Shown here in pieces: positions 32,515 through 43,416 of a DNA stretch of 64,000 nt. The stretch is from assembly GCA_963921425.1 (NCBI GenBank), contig OY992838.1, forward strand, positions 13,392,001 to 13,456,000, read 5' to 3'. A program made the position numbers and the translations under genes. Under the pieces are notes generated by a model that did not search any database, was not told where the DNA came from, and worked only from the letters and a program-made list of their open reading frames with translations. Numbering within the stretch: position 1 is the stretch's first letter; each line of letters opens with the position of its first letter. Origin of the DNA: Dryas octopetala. Lineage: Eukaryota; Streptophyta; Magnoliopsida; Rosales; Rosaceae.

Positions 32515-32900
32515 TAAGTAATGAAGCTGGAGCTTGATATCATGATCGTAAAACCAACGATCAGTGTTAAATGGTAATTCAGTGGAGTTTTTGGACACAT
32601 TGGGCGGCCCGACTCTTCCCACAATCAGCAGGTGTACGAATGGAGAGCTGACAAATTGTTTAGATATAGTTGCAAATGTGATCGACAATTTTGGGGAGTG
32701 GGCATCTGAGAGGCTGGCTGCCTCTATTTTGTTTATTTAATGGCCAAGAGAGGTTTGGGATTTCTCTTCTCTGTTCTTATAAACTGAGATGGGTAAGTTT
32801 TGTATCATTTTCTTTCTCCGTTGGGTACGAATGTATGTTTAAGTTACTTTGTAATTTAAACACTGTTCCAGCCCTATAACGAATATCTTTATAAATCAAT
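32515..32900 (+). other. NRPA2: Displaced NRPA2 C terminus and 3' untranslated region
   Basis: Directly after the second target-duplication copy the sequence reads in frame with the pre-insertion exon: the codons after Gln1187 would give LSNEAGA and stop (TGA 32535-32537). This is the expected short variable tail of plant NRPA2 after MNIKMTLQ. The AT-rich sequence to about 32900 is probably the original 3' UTR. It is now separated from the gene by 3.3 kb of transposon. Confidence 0.85.
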
Positions 32901-33603
32901 TATGTGTTTGATGATTGAATGTTTGCATTCATTAAGTTGCCTATGGTAAATTCATGTGAAGAGATAATTAGACTTAAGTTTTTTTAAAAAATAGTTTTTA
33001 GATGGAGACTAAGAGTGTTTTAAAATTTATAAGAAAATTTTTTTAATTTATAATAATGTCTTTTTAATGTGTAAGAAAATTTTTTTAATTCATAATAAAA
33101 TCTTTCTTCGATTTAAAGAGTAATTTTCTTTTTAGGGTGTAGAGTAAGTTTTGTAGAGGCTGCATATTAGGTTTTAACTCCGAGATTTTGAGAGTTAAAA
33201 TCTAATATAAAGCAGTCAAAGAAGAAAAATAAAATGACTTAATTAAAAATTTTAAATCATTATCGATTTTAGTCTAAAAAAGACTCATAAAATGAACTAG
33301 ACTCTAAATTTTTCTGCAGGTGTGTCCTACTCCTATCCTCTAACTTGACAAATTGAGTATGCAAAACTTTGTCCCCATTGCATGGATAACATTAATATAA
33401 TAGTGTGATAAACTCAAACTATGTTTTCAGACAGACTCGGCCTACGATTGTTGGGGTCTCCAACTATATCTGAAGAATCTACATATTGGAATACCACTGC
33501 AAAAATTCATTGTCATTTCCAAATACAATATTGGGGCAAAAATTATTAAGAAATATTTGAAAGAATCGTTTAATGTGAAATGGACAATCGCTGAATAACT
33601 CAT
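32901..33603. other. Intergenic, no gene seen
   Basis: AT-rich sequence without supported genes. At 33163-33205 is a hairpin whose arms read TTAGGTTTTAACTCC and, inverted, TTAGATTTTAACTC. A similar hairpin occurs at 60029-60075. A direct repeat (TAAGAAAATTTTTTTAATT) occurs twice near 33030 and 33080. Confidence 0.5.
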
Positions 33604-33960
33604 AAATTGACGTGGAATGTCCCCACTATGTCTCATCTCGATCCCCGAACCGCACAATGTGATAACGAAGTGCGGAGAATTCTAGATCTACAGAGTATAA
33701 CTCATAATATGCCAGATGCATTCTCTGATCTAGCTAAAGTGACGAGATCACATATACCTGCTGCAAACGTGCCTGCAAGGATATCCGTCCCCGAAGGACG
33801 TGTCGTCCCAGATGGACGAGGTACAGCCATAGCGGCTAACCAGTCATATGTCCCTGCCCAGAAGTGAGGTTGACCACTAGGTTCGATGGATTCTTATCCC
33901 CGGAAGAGGATAAATTTGGTACAAACGAGTCCTCTTGACATCGCGATCTCAATCGATCCA
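33604..33960 (+). mobile_element. Copia pol fragment, left part (nearly identical to 48973-49343)
   Basis: From AATTGACGTGGAATGTCCCC to AATCGATCCA the sequence matches the linker between integrase and reverse transcriptase of the copia element at 44884-51897. The differences I could see are one substitution and a missing 18-nt unit (CGTCGTCCCAGGAGGA region). No LTR adjoins it, and its frame is closed by the same stop as the parent. The fragment is split by the CACTA element at 33961 and resumes at 40330. Confidence 0.93.
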
Positions 33961-34379
33961 CACTACAACAAATTTGACTTTTCATGACATTTTATTAATG
34001 GCGTTTTAAAAATCAATGTCATGAAAAGTCACTATTATGGCGTTTTAAAATAAAACGCCATGGAATACAGTATATAGATCGTTAACTATGACAATCAAAT
34101 AAAAATGTCATTAAATAATGAAACAATGACATGAATATTGTGCCATAAAAATTTAAAAATGGGATGGCATTTTTCCAACGTCATGGATACTTCGACTAAA
34201 CCATGACAACATAGAAATGTCATAAACTTGAATTCTAGGACACTTTTTCAACGCTATGAAAAATCTGGCGAATTAAATAAAATTTCAACCCAAAATATTT
34301 GCCTCCAACGGGCGGGATAGAAAACTTTCGCGGAAAAACGAGCCTCACCTACCACCAGACTTAGCCACACACTAAACCT

Positions 34380-34970
34380 CCACTCTCGGTGTCTGGGTTA
34401 TTGTTTCTGTCTGAATCTCCACTTTCTCCACACACTAAATCTCCATCCTCTCTGCGAGCTTGCCTCTTATTCCTGTGTTCTATCTCTGGAATATATCTCT
34501 GCCCCACTCGTTGTCACATATGTTGAAGAAATGGTTGGAACCCTGTAGAGAATGAAGAGGAGCCAAGTTGTTTCTCAGACAATTTCATCTTCACTGTTTC
34601 TCTGAAACTTTCACGGTAAGCTTTGAAACCTGTGAATGGTGAATGGTGTTGGAATCCCTGAAATTTGGGATTTTTTTTTCCTGAACGCATTTGATTTCTA
34701 ATTTCTAAATGTTTTCTGATTTCTGATTGTAAAACAATGTCGGCATCGAAGCATTTCCTGATATTGCGTCCAGAAGCAGTGCGGGACCATCTACGACGAC
34801 GTCGTTTAAGTCAAGGTTGGTTTGTTTGGTTGAGTTTTTGGCTTTGTTTTGCTCTGGTCTTTGAGTTGTATTGGTTTTGGGAATCTGGGTTTTTGTTGTG
34901 ATAAACCTTTTTGAAGGTTTTGATGATTTATGGGTTTTAATGGGGGTTGGTGTATTGGGTGCCAAATCTC
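34380..34970 (+). other. Unassigned interior of the Pack-CACTA, possibly captured exon material
   Basis: A region richer in C/T (ACACTAAACCTCCACTCTCG, TCTCTGCGAGCTTGCCTC) followed by GTAAGC-type donor text near 34617 and an exon-like stretch near 34735-34815 that reads GIEAFPDIASRSSAG in one frame. It resembles a captured 5' leader and short exon of a host gene, but I do not recognise the gene. Confidence 0.25.
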
Positions 34971-35842
34971 AATTTTAGTGCCCCATTTACGTTCAATTTC
35001 ATCTTGAAGCTCTAGTTCTCATTATTGGTGAACCTCTGAGTGTAAACTATGCTGTGCATTATTTGAGTTAATGTGTCTGCAATTATACATTTCTCTTACA
35101 ACTCTAACTTATTTCACAACAACAATGTTCTTTGCTTTGTGTTTGTCTTTCAATGCCGAGCAAGTAGATTAGCAGTCTATTGTTTGTCAAATTGTATATT
35201 CTTTGGACTAAAGAATCTGAGACAATTTGTTCTGCTATTTTGCTACATATATATGCAAAGTTGTTGTACAAATTCATGTGTGAGTGGAGGTGGTCTTTTA
35301 TCAATATGTTATAATGGTTGGGATTACAGTCTATATATATATTCTACGAGAAGACATCTAAAAGCAATAGCATTGATGATAATTGTTATTGAGAGAAATG
35401 GGACATAATGTACATTCTGGATATTCATTTGTTAGCATAGACAACTTTCATTTATATAGGTTCAGTTTTAATTGCAATTGTGAATGCTCCAAAGTGAGAC
35501 ATGAACATTCTGTATTTTGGAGTTCATTCATTTGTTAGCATAGGAGAGATAAATTATTTCAATAATATAGGTGCAGTTTTAATTGTGATTGTCCAATAGG
35601 CAAGGCTTCCTTATTTTTCTGAAAAACATCATTTAGCAGCTAGTCTTACGTAAGTTTGGTATTTTATTTTTTCTCTTCCCCCACCTTATTTTTCTGTAGA
35701 ATATGTGAAGATTAGATGCCAACATGAGGCATTAAGACTTGTAGCATTCTATTCTCTCAGGAAATACAATATTTACAAGAGAATCTGTTGGCCTTTTACT
35801 AAAGAATAAAGAATAAATAGAATACTTAAATTTGGAAGGCCC

Positions 35843-35988
35843 CTGTACCTCAGATTGCTAGAAACTACCATATAAACTCCATAGGCTGCACTAGTTGATA
35901 ATATGGGAACATCCTCTGCTTCACCAGCAAAAGATTTATCGAAAGCTTTTCGTGCATTAATCAATGCATTTGTTACACCTGTACCAAC
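35843..35988 (-). pseudogene. Captured exon of a RETICULATA-RELATED (DUF3411) gene
   Basis: On the minus strand a CAG acceptor at 35989-35991 opens an exon reading NALINARKAFDKSF and then VPILSTSAAYGVYMVVSSNL followed by RYR. This is the conserved core of plant RETICULATA-RELATED chloroplast-envelope proteins, whose family text reads INARK ... VPxLSTSxAYGVYMAVSSNLRYQ. The donor side is altered (AGGTACAGGGGC instead of a GT donor), and only one exon with part of its introns is present. It lies inside the Pack-CACTA, antisense to the kinase fragments. Confidence 0.8.
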
Positions 35989-36017
35989 CTGAAAAAAAAA
36001 TAAATGTAATCAGTCAT

Positions 36018-36054
36018 ATGGCATCAGTAGCCATTTGATGGCTACTGATGCCAT
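36018..36054. repeat. Perfect hairpin, 17-bp stem and 3-nt loop
   Basis: ATGGCATCAGTAGCCAT, loop TTG, then the exact complement. It lies in the intron flank of the captured RETICULATA-RELATED exon. If transcribed it would form a short stable stem, too short for a typical plant miRNA precursor. Confidence 0.85.
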
Positions 36055-36674
36055 GAACCATATAACAAAAATGGTAACTTATAACCAGAAATGTTCAGTA
36101 CTTCAGTTCCATTTTTCTTGCTATATCTCTAGTCCTCAAACTAGAAATGTTTGAATTACTTAGTTTTCAATATGAAAAAGGGCAGGTTATCTAACATCTC
36201 CTGATCTCTCCAGGGGTATGGCGTAAAGAAAAATGAGATTTACTTTGAATAGCAATAAATTAAGAACGCTAGAGTCTCAGAATGACAGAACCTATTTAGA
36301 AGACTGGTTTGAGGGACGCCTAGTCTCAGAATGGCCTTTTCATATTATTTGGAGAAAAGTATTTACATGCTTGTCATTGATGATACATGATTGCAATTAT
36401 CCTATACTCATAGAGACATGGCCACCAAATCAATGCAGTTCTACAAATTACTTGGTTTATTTTTGAAAAAATCGAGTACAAGATTAGATTGTATTTTAGA
36501 TAAACAAAGCTGAAACAACCAAATGTAAAAGACCATTAAATTAGAAACAGTCAAGGATTATAATTCAAGTAAAGAAAGAAAAAATTGATAAGCAAATACT
36601 ACATATGAGTGCTACAATTGAGGAATTTTATGTTATGGATTTAAGATTGCTGAAGCTTTCCATTATGTTTCTAG

Positions 36675-36804
36675 GTACAAATCCAAGCCTGTTGCTGTTA
36701 AAATTATATAGCCAACCAGAACATCAGCTGTTTATCCTGAACGCAAGGAAAAATTTCAGGAGGTTACATTGCTGTCAAAGGTGAAACATGAAAACATCGT
36801 GAAG
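36675..36804 (+). pseudogene. Captured protein kinase exon, copy 1
   Basis: Between a CTAG acceptor and a GTATG donor the exon reads YKSKPVAVKII, an in-frame TAG, PTRTSAVYPERKEKFQ, then EVTLLSKVKHENIVK. This is the VAVK ATP-lysine strand and the alpha-C region of a plant serine/threonine kinase (STY/HT1-like, where the text continues KFQREVxLLSxVKHENIVKF). The stop replaces the expected Gln and one Arg codon is missing. It is one exon only, so no active kinase can be made. Confidence 0.8.
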
Positions 36805-37647
36805 GTATGAAACTTATTCCCTGATACTTGCATTTGTCTAACTATATGCATATATATTTCTCATCATATCTCGGGAAACCTTTTCTCCTTTTGTAAAGGA
36901 CTTGAACTGTTTATACTTGTCTGTTATGATATACTATTTTGGTTCCTCCGTCCCTTAGTTTCGGTGATTAGAAGAATACCCTTACGAAAATTAACCTTTT
37001 GTTTTAAGAAATATATTTATTCTATTTATCAAGGTGACATGAAATTTTGACACAAGGAAATGAACACCTCCCAGTCACTATACACGTACATCTGTTCCTA
37101 AATTGGTATTCAATGCCCTGTGTTAGCTTCTGCAAATTGGCCAGCAAGTATTTAATATTATGCTGTTTTGGGATAATCTTGCCTTGGAGTAATAATTCTT
37201 CTCTTTTAACTTCCTAAGGTACTGATAATGTAACCATTTATGGAGCTTTTGGCATTATAATGATAGCAAGTAAAGTATATTTGGAGAAACTGGACAAACA
37301 GCTCAAGCTATACATCATTATATGAGAACTGTCTAGCACTCTAAACTTGATAGAGCATTATCTGCAGAACGCCTTTAAGAAGTTAGTATTATTGACATAC
37401 ATAATGATGTCCGTAATTTTGGAAAGCTACATAATAAGAAATAAAATCTCAATTCGTTTTTGGTTTCTAATTCTTTCAGTTTTGTTGTTCTTCGCCTTCT
37501 AATGTATCTGGTACAAATCTGAGTGTGGATCATAATTTTATTTCTTATTAGTGTGTGTATATATAATATTCATAAATCCAAGTGTTGTAATTGAGGAATT
37601 TTATGTTATGGATTTAAGACTGCTGAAGCTTTCTATTATGTTTCTAG

Positions 37648-37781
37648 GTACAAATCCAAGCTTGTTGCTGTAAAAATTATACTGCCAACCAGAACATCAG
37701 CTGTTTAGTCTTAACGCAAGGAAAAATTTCGAAGGGAGGTTACATTGCTGTCAAAGGTGAAACATGAAAACAATCAGGAAG
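37648..37781 (+). pseudogene. Captured protein kinase exon, copy 2
   Basis: A second copy of the kinase exon, 973 bp downstream, with the same upstream intron text (TTGAGGAATTTTATGTTATG). It reads YKSKLVAVKIILPTRTSAV then a stop and frame changes. Intron and exon were duplicated together, so the duplication happened inside the element or before capture. Lesions differ from copy 1, showing independent decay. Confidence 0.8.
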
Positions 37782-37999
37782 GTATGAAACTTATTTTATT
37801 AGATCATAGTTGTGGTAAATAGATGTGAGATGGATTGCTTTTGAATATGTTCTGCACTGGATGTAGTTAAGGTCTGAAACTATAATTTCTGCACTGAAGT
37901 GATCTTGCCCTAGTTTATAATTAGTATATAAATCAAATTGCTCAGTAAACTTAAGAGTCATCATCATGTTCTCTCATGGATAATTAGTTTACATCATAT

Positions 38000-39480
38000 T
38001 CTCTCATTCATATTTCATGCTTCTCTCATATGGACAAAGCCTAGGGGAAGTTCTAATATGTCATCCAACACATATAATTAATATTCTATCCCACGAATTC
38101 AGGGTGTCTAATTGATTGATATTTGATAGTGCACCTTTCTTCTTGATTGCAAAGTCGATATAAAGGTTAATGTACCAAAAAATAAGTGGATATATAGGTT
38201 CATGCACCTATACTATAATTCAATAATTGCTCAACTACCTTCTCGATTCTGCTGTGAAAGTACTCTTGTTCTTTAATAAGAGGTAAAAAGTTTATTCAAA
38301 AAAATAAGAGCTAAACAAGTAGTTAGTCCTTCAGCACGAAAAATTAAAATAAGAAGAAACTAGCTATTCTATGTTGTTTATCTTCTCCCTTCCCAATATT
38401 GTTTCATAAAAAGGAAAAAAAATACAGTATTTTTCATTAAAAAATTATTATGTTTTTATTTCAAATTGTCGGTTATCCACATGTGCATCGTGATTGCATG
38501 TACATATTTCAGCTATTAGTTATGATTCTATTTTATACATTCTTTTGCACCCAGCATATAAATTTTGTTCCTTTACTTTTCCTAACTCTAGCTTTGAACT
38601 GGGAATTTTGGTATTGGGGAATAATTCAATTCCTTGATTTATTCATATTCCATGCAATGTATGTTTGGACAAGGTGGATGTGTTTCTCATCACAAGGCAG
38701 ATATGTACAAAGAAGCAAAGTCCCAAATTTATATGTGATTGAGAATTGAGAAAAGAAAGTAGGCTTGGGAAGTCCCAAATTTATCTATTTTGCTGGCAGA
38801 TTTCAACCTCATCATTTCTGTCCTCTGCAACATCCTTGTATAATTTGCTAGCTTTGATTAATTAAAGCTTTGCCTTGAGTTTGATCAGAGTTTATATCAA
38901 CTGGGGATATATTTAGCTTTTCATACATACATATGGCCAGTGACTTGTTTGCATGATTTTTTTTCATCCAAAAGCCTATTTGCTCACACTTGTTGTTATC
39001 ATTGTCACTGCAGATCAAGAAGCAAAGAGTGGAATTAGGAATGACCATCACAAGCAGTGCTACTTTTTGGACATAATCATCCTCACTCAAATTACCACTA
39101 ATAGGTTGGCTTTTGAGGATTTATATATATGTGCATTTTGAGACAGTATTTTAAGTTTCTAGTGGTGTATGTACTAGCTAGAAACAATGTCAATATTATT
39201 AAATGACATTTCATTATATGTATTAGAATTTCATTACTATATAATTATCCTTAATTTTGTTGTAATGGTAGAAAACCTTGAACAATTTGGTTGCCTTTAA
39301 TGTAAATTCTAATTTGGTATTAGATTGCTTTAGATTGGTTTAGCTTTAGATTGGTTGCCTTTACTGTAAATTCTTATTTTGTTGACATTTCATTATTGGT
39401 TTAGCTTTAGATTGCTATAATACATGCATTTGATAAAAATTGATTAGTATTATTATTATTTTTTTCAAATACACCCAATA
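38000..39480 (+). other. Unassigned interior of the Pack-CACTA
   Basis: AT-rich sequence with no recognisable exon. Short open frames (for example 38450-38749) have no family motif and are rich in F, L and I as expected from T-rich DNA. Near 39310-39415 a short direct duplication (TTTAGATTGGTTTAGC and TTGCCTTTANTGTAAATTCT-like text) is visible. Confidence 0.4.
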
Positions 39481-39747
39481 TTCCATGGCATCCCTTTTTT
39501 TTTTTTGGCCACTTCATGGCATCCCTTTAAAGTCACCAAAAGCAATGGCATTTCAAATATGGCAGAATTAGATGATATAGGTCATCTAATGTTAAACTTT
39601 TTCAATGGCAATGTAAACAATGCCATAGAAAGGCTTTCATGACATTTAACAAACGTCATTGAAACGCTTTAACATGGCATATTTCAGATGTCGTTGTAGG
39701 CCCAACCCTTTCAATGACGTTTGAATCATGCTATGTAAATACAATTA

Positions 39748-40170
39748 GATGACAGCTACTGAAAGTCATCTAAAGTTAGCCATTTTCAATGACATTGAGA
39801 TAACGCCATGGAAAGGTTTTGCATGACATTGCTCAAACGCCATATAAATTGTACCCTTTCAATGGCGTTGAAGCCATGCCATGTAAATTCTTTAGATGAC
39901 ATGTACTGAAAGTCATCTAAAGTTAGCCATTTTCAATGACATTGAGATAACGCCATGGAAAGGTTTTGCATGACACTGTTGAAACGCCATATAATTGTAC
40001 CCTTTCAATGGCGTTGAAGCCATGCCATGTAAATTTTTTAGATGACATGTACTGAAAATCATCAAAAGTTAACCATTTTCAATGACAAGTAATTAACGCC
40101 ATGGAAAGAATTTACATGACACAAATCAAACGCCATAAAAGGTGTGGAAGGATGACAATTTTTCAACGTC
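39748..40170. repeat. Subterminal tandem repeat of the Pack-CACTA, unit about 147 bp
   Basis: Units start GATGACAGCTACTGAAA (39748), GATGACATGTACTGAAA (39895) and the same phrase at 40041. Each runs through AGTTAGCCATTTTCAATGAC, AACGCCATGGAAAGG, GTACCCTTTCAATGGCGTTG and AAGCCATGCCATGTAAATT. The first two units are almost identical, the third decays. Outside them the ATGGCGTTT words continue to the element end. Confidence 0.88.
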
Positions 40171-40329
40171 ATGGAAACTATTTTAGATAGCGTTTTTCCG
40201 GTGCCGTAGTAGGGCCACCCTTTCCATGACACCGGTATCTACGACGTGGTTCGTGGCGTTTGGAAACCGCCATGAAAAGCCTTCCATGGCGTTTTTCAAA
40301 CGTCATGGAAAGGGTTTTTTGTTGTAGTG

Positions 40330-40366
40330 CCATCTCACGAAATAGTTCTGGATTATGGGTCCGAAT
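40330..40366 (+). mobile_element. Copia pol fragment, right part
   Basis: CCATCTCACGAAATAGTTCT then GGATTATGGGTCCG continues the copia match from 33960 (with the 3-bp CACTA duplication) and corresponds to about 49344-49379, with one visible substitution. The match stops abruptly at GGGTCCG, beyond which hAT-element sequence begins. Confidence 0.9.
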
Positions 40367-40410
40367 TTAATTGAGTTTATTACACTTTTTCAATTAGGAA
40401 TTTAGGGCAC

Positions 40411-42690
40411 ATGGAGTCTAGCCAATCAAGCACTATGAATGCCTCTACTAACCTTAATTGCCCTACAATAATGTCACCTCAAAACAGACCAAACCAACCA
40501 GTATCTACACCTTCACCTTCAACCTAAACCTATGATGAGAATGATGACCAAGTAGAGACTGAAACCAAATCTAAGAAGACCAAGTCTATAGTGTGGACAC
40601 ATTGCACCAAGTTTGAAAAAATGCATGAGCAGCGTAAGATTATGTGGCCTTTTGCTAGATGCAATACTTGCAAACAAGAATTTCCAGCCCATACTACTCA
40701 CAATGGGACTACTAGGATTCTAAATCACTTAAAAAGGCATTCTCAAAAATGTCCAGCTTACATAGGCACCATTTCTAAAGGCCAACCCACCATTACACAA
40801 GACACAATGGGGGCTCCATTGCTTCCCCATTCCTTTAATCAAAAAAGACATGAAGAAAAGGTTGTGAGTTGGGTGATTAGAGATGAACATCCTTTTAGGA
40901 TAGTGGAAGGGTAAGGTTTTAAAGAGATGGTCTGTGACTTGTGTCCTAGGTTTAGGATACCAGATAGAAAGAAGGTGGATGCTGGTGTTGTAGATCTGTA
41001 CCAGATAGAGAAGGCAAAAATTATGAGTGTCATTGGGAATCAAAGGGTTAGTATCACAACTGAAACTTGGACATCTGTCTAGAACATAAATTACATGGTT
41101 GTGACTGCCCATTTTATGGACAGTGAGTGGAAGTTGCATAAAAGGATAATCAACTTCACAAAAATAACAAGTTACAAGGGTGAGGAGTTAGGGAGGGTTC
41201 TTGAGGGCTGTTTGAGAACTTGGGGGATAGAAAAAGTCTTTAGCATTACGGTTGACAATGCTAGCAAATGATGGGCTTGTTGAATACATGAGTAAGAGGT
41301 TGAAGGAGGCAAATACATTGTTATTTGATGGTATATACTTGCACATGAGGTGTGCTTGTCACATTCTGAATTTGATTGTCAAGGATGGGTTGAATGAATT
41401 GTTTGGGTCCATTGAGGCAATTAAGAATTGTGTGAAGTATATTCACTCAAGTCCTCAAAGATTGGATAAGTTTAGGGACTTTGCTGTCATTTTCATGATG
41501 GGGGCAATGTCCAATGTGCCAATGGATGTGGCAACGAGGTGGAATTCCACTTACAAGATGTTAGAGGCTGCTGCCAAATACAAAATGGTGTTTAATAGGA
41601 TGGCTGAGGAATATAGGCCATTTAAGAGATATTTTGATGAGAAAGAAAGGGATGGAAAAACAAGGGTTGGTCCTCCAAGTGATGAGGATTGGATGAAAGC
41701 AAAAGCCTTTGTGCATTTCCTTAAAAAATTTTATGATGCTACCTTAGTTCTTAGTTCCACCAAAACTTGTACATCACCACTGATTTTTGTTCAAATTAGT
41801 GAGTTGCAATGTGAGATTACTGAAAAACAACAAGATTATAGTAATATGGTGTTGCAAATGGTGGCTGCCTCAATGATGCTTAAGTTTAACAAGTATTATG
41901 GCAGTTTTGAGAAAGTGAACAAACTTGTCTATGTCTCACATGTGTTAAACCCTAGATTCAAGCTCCAAATGATTAAAGCTGCATTTGAAGAACTAGGGGC
42001 AGATACTGAAAAGGTCTCACACATTATTGGTGAGATCAGAAAATGCTTGTTCAATTTGTATAGTGCATACAAAGGAGGAGTAGAAAATCAAAGCATCGTC
42101 CCATCAGGTGTGGTCATTCAAGAAGCTGGACTTACTAGGCTGGAATTAAGGATTAAAAGACAAAGATTGGAGGAAGAGGCTACTGAGATATCCAATGAAG
42201 TGGATAAGTATCTAAATGATCCATTTGAGAAACTAGAAGGGGTGGGTTTTGATTTCTTAGAGTGGTGGAAGATTAACCAATCTTGGTACCCAATCCTCTC
42301 AAAGGTTGCCAAGGATCTCTTCTCCATCCCAAACTCAACAGTGGCTAGTGAGAATGCATTTAGCTTGGGAAGGAGGATTGTGGATCCTTTTAGAGCTTCT
42401 TTGACCCCAAAAACTGTAGAAGCATTAGTGTGTACTAGTGATTGGCTTAGGGCAGAAGAATTCAATTTCTATAAGGAGCCAACTGATGATGAAGTTGAAT
42501 TCTACAAGGAACTTGAAGAAATTGAAAGAGGTAAGTGCTTGATTGCTTGCTGCATTTTTTTTTTCTTGTCTTTGTGTGCTGCCTAGTTGTAAGTAATTGT
42601 TCTCTTTAATATTTTAAAGTGGTGGATGCCTCACAAAGGTCTTCAACTTCAAGTGCATTTCCTCCAAGTACACCAACACATGCTTAATTT
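40411..42690 (+). pseudogene. Broken hAT transposase, BED zinc finger/RICESLEEPER type
   Basis: From ATG 40411 the text follows plant BED-finger hAT proteins: an N-terminal low-complexity part, a BED finger (CNTCKQEF ... HLKRH) near 40660-40740, DUF4413-like middle and the hAT dimerisation domain (NSTVASENAFSLGRRIVDPF then SLTPKTVEALVCTSDWL) near 42330-42450. Lesions seen: a stop after TPSPST (about 40526), TAA near 40913, TAG near 41081 and a frameshift near 41265 in the DNAS motif. The downstream 444-codon frame (41252-42586) is otherwise clean, so decay is moderate. No protein of normal length can be made. Confidence 0.9.
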
Positions 42691-42857
42691 CTGTCCAAGT
42701 AAGTTATCTTGCTAACTTAGTTATTTTGCTTAACTGTTCAAGTAAGTTATTTGTTTATTAATTGGTTAATTATACTTTGATTCAGATGCTACAAAGGTTG
42801 TTAATATGTTTGGAGTTTGAAGGATGCTGCAAAGGTTTACTATTTCTGTTGGAGCTG

Positions 42858-42985
42858 GTTTTTTGGAGCTGGTATATGATTTTTTGGAGCTGGTTTGCCA
42901 TTTTTTGGAGCTGCTATATGGTTTTTTGGAGCTGGTCTGCCATTTTTTGGTGCTGATCTGTAGTTTTTTGGAGCTGGTCAGCCTA
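42858..42985 (+). repeat. Minisatellite, TTTTTTGGAGCTGGT units
   Basis: About five or six units of 24-27 bp (TTTTTTGGAGCTGGTNTGCCA-like) follow the transposase of the hAT pseudo-element. The unit repeats as FLELVCHF-like text in one frame only because the DNA repeats. Confidence 0.85.
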
Positions 42986-43360
42986 CTTTATAGTTTTTTG
43001 GTTTGTAATTGAATTGTTAATTTGGTTTTGGAGGTGGAGCTGAAGCTGGTCTGCAGTTGTTTGCTACTTTGCTTGTTTATTTTTTAATGGGTTTGTAATT
43101 ATATAAGTTGGACAGTTGGTACTTGTAAATTTGGTTTATGTAGATTGTAGTAGTTAGCAAAAAAACATGGAAGTTGTCATATTTGAACATTTATAGGATA
43201 TTATTATAGGATATTATTATCATTTCTCTTTAAACATTTAAATATATGTATTAATAAATGTAGATTACAGCTTTATTGAATGTACGATTACAGCAAAAGC
43301 TTTACAGGTTTTTGAATTACAAAACTACCTCAAAAATGGCCTTGAGTGAATGGAGTCAAG

Positions 43361-43416
43361 GCCCAAAACATGGCCCAAAATGTGGCCCAAAACATTGCCC
43401 AAAACATGGCCCAACA
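43361..43416 (+). repeat. Subterminal GGCCCAAAACAT repeats of the hAT element
   Basis: Five copies of a 13-15 bp word (GGCCCAAAACATG and variants) are followed by CCGGT/ACCGG words up to the terminus. Clustered short subterminal repeats are where hAT transposases bind. Confidence 0.8.

Larger units (their letters stand above)
33961..40329. mobile_element. Pack-CACTA transposon, 6.4 kb, carrying host gene fragments
   Basis: The ends are CACTACAACAAATTTG and, inverted, CACTACAACAAAAAACCC, with a 3-bp target duplication CCA (33958-33960 and 40330-40332). The interrupted copia text continues exactly across it. Both ends are dense in ATGGCGTTT, AACGCCAT and ATGACATT words, the subterminal repeats of CACTA elements. 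No transposase is present. The interior carries intron-containing pieces of at least two host genes (35843-35988 and 36675/37648), captured as DNA. The rest is unassigned AT-rich sequence. Confidence 0.93.

Noticed and set aside
36675-37781. Functional protein kinase gene
   Set aside because: Only one exon, present twice, each with stops or missing codons, inside a CACTA element.
41252-42586. A complete 444-aa gene
   Set aside because: It is the C-terminal part of a hAT transposase; the N-terminal half upstream is in other frames with stops, so the full protein is broken.
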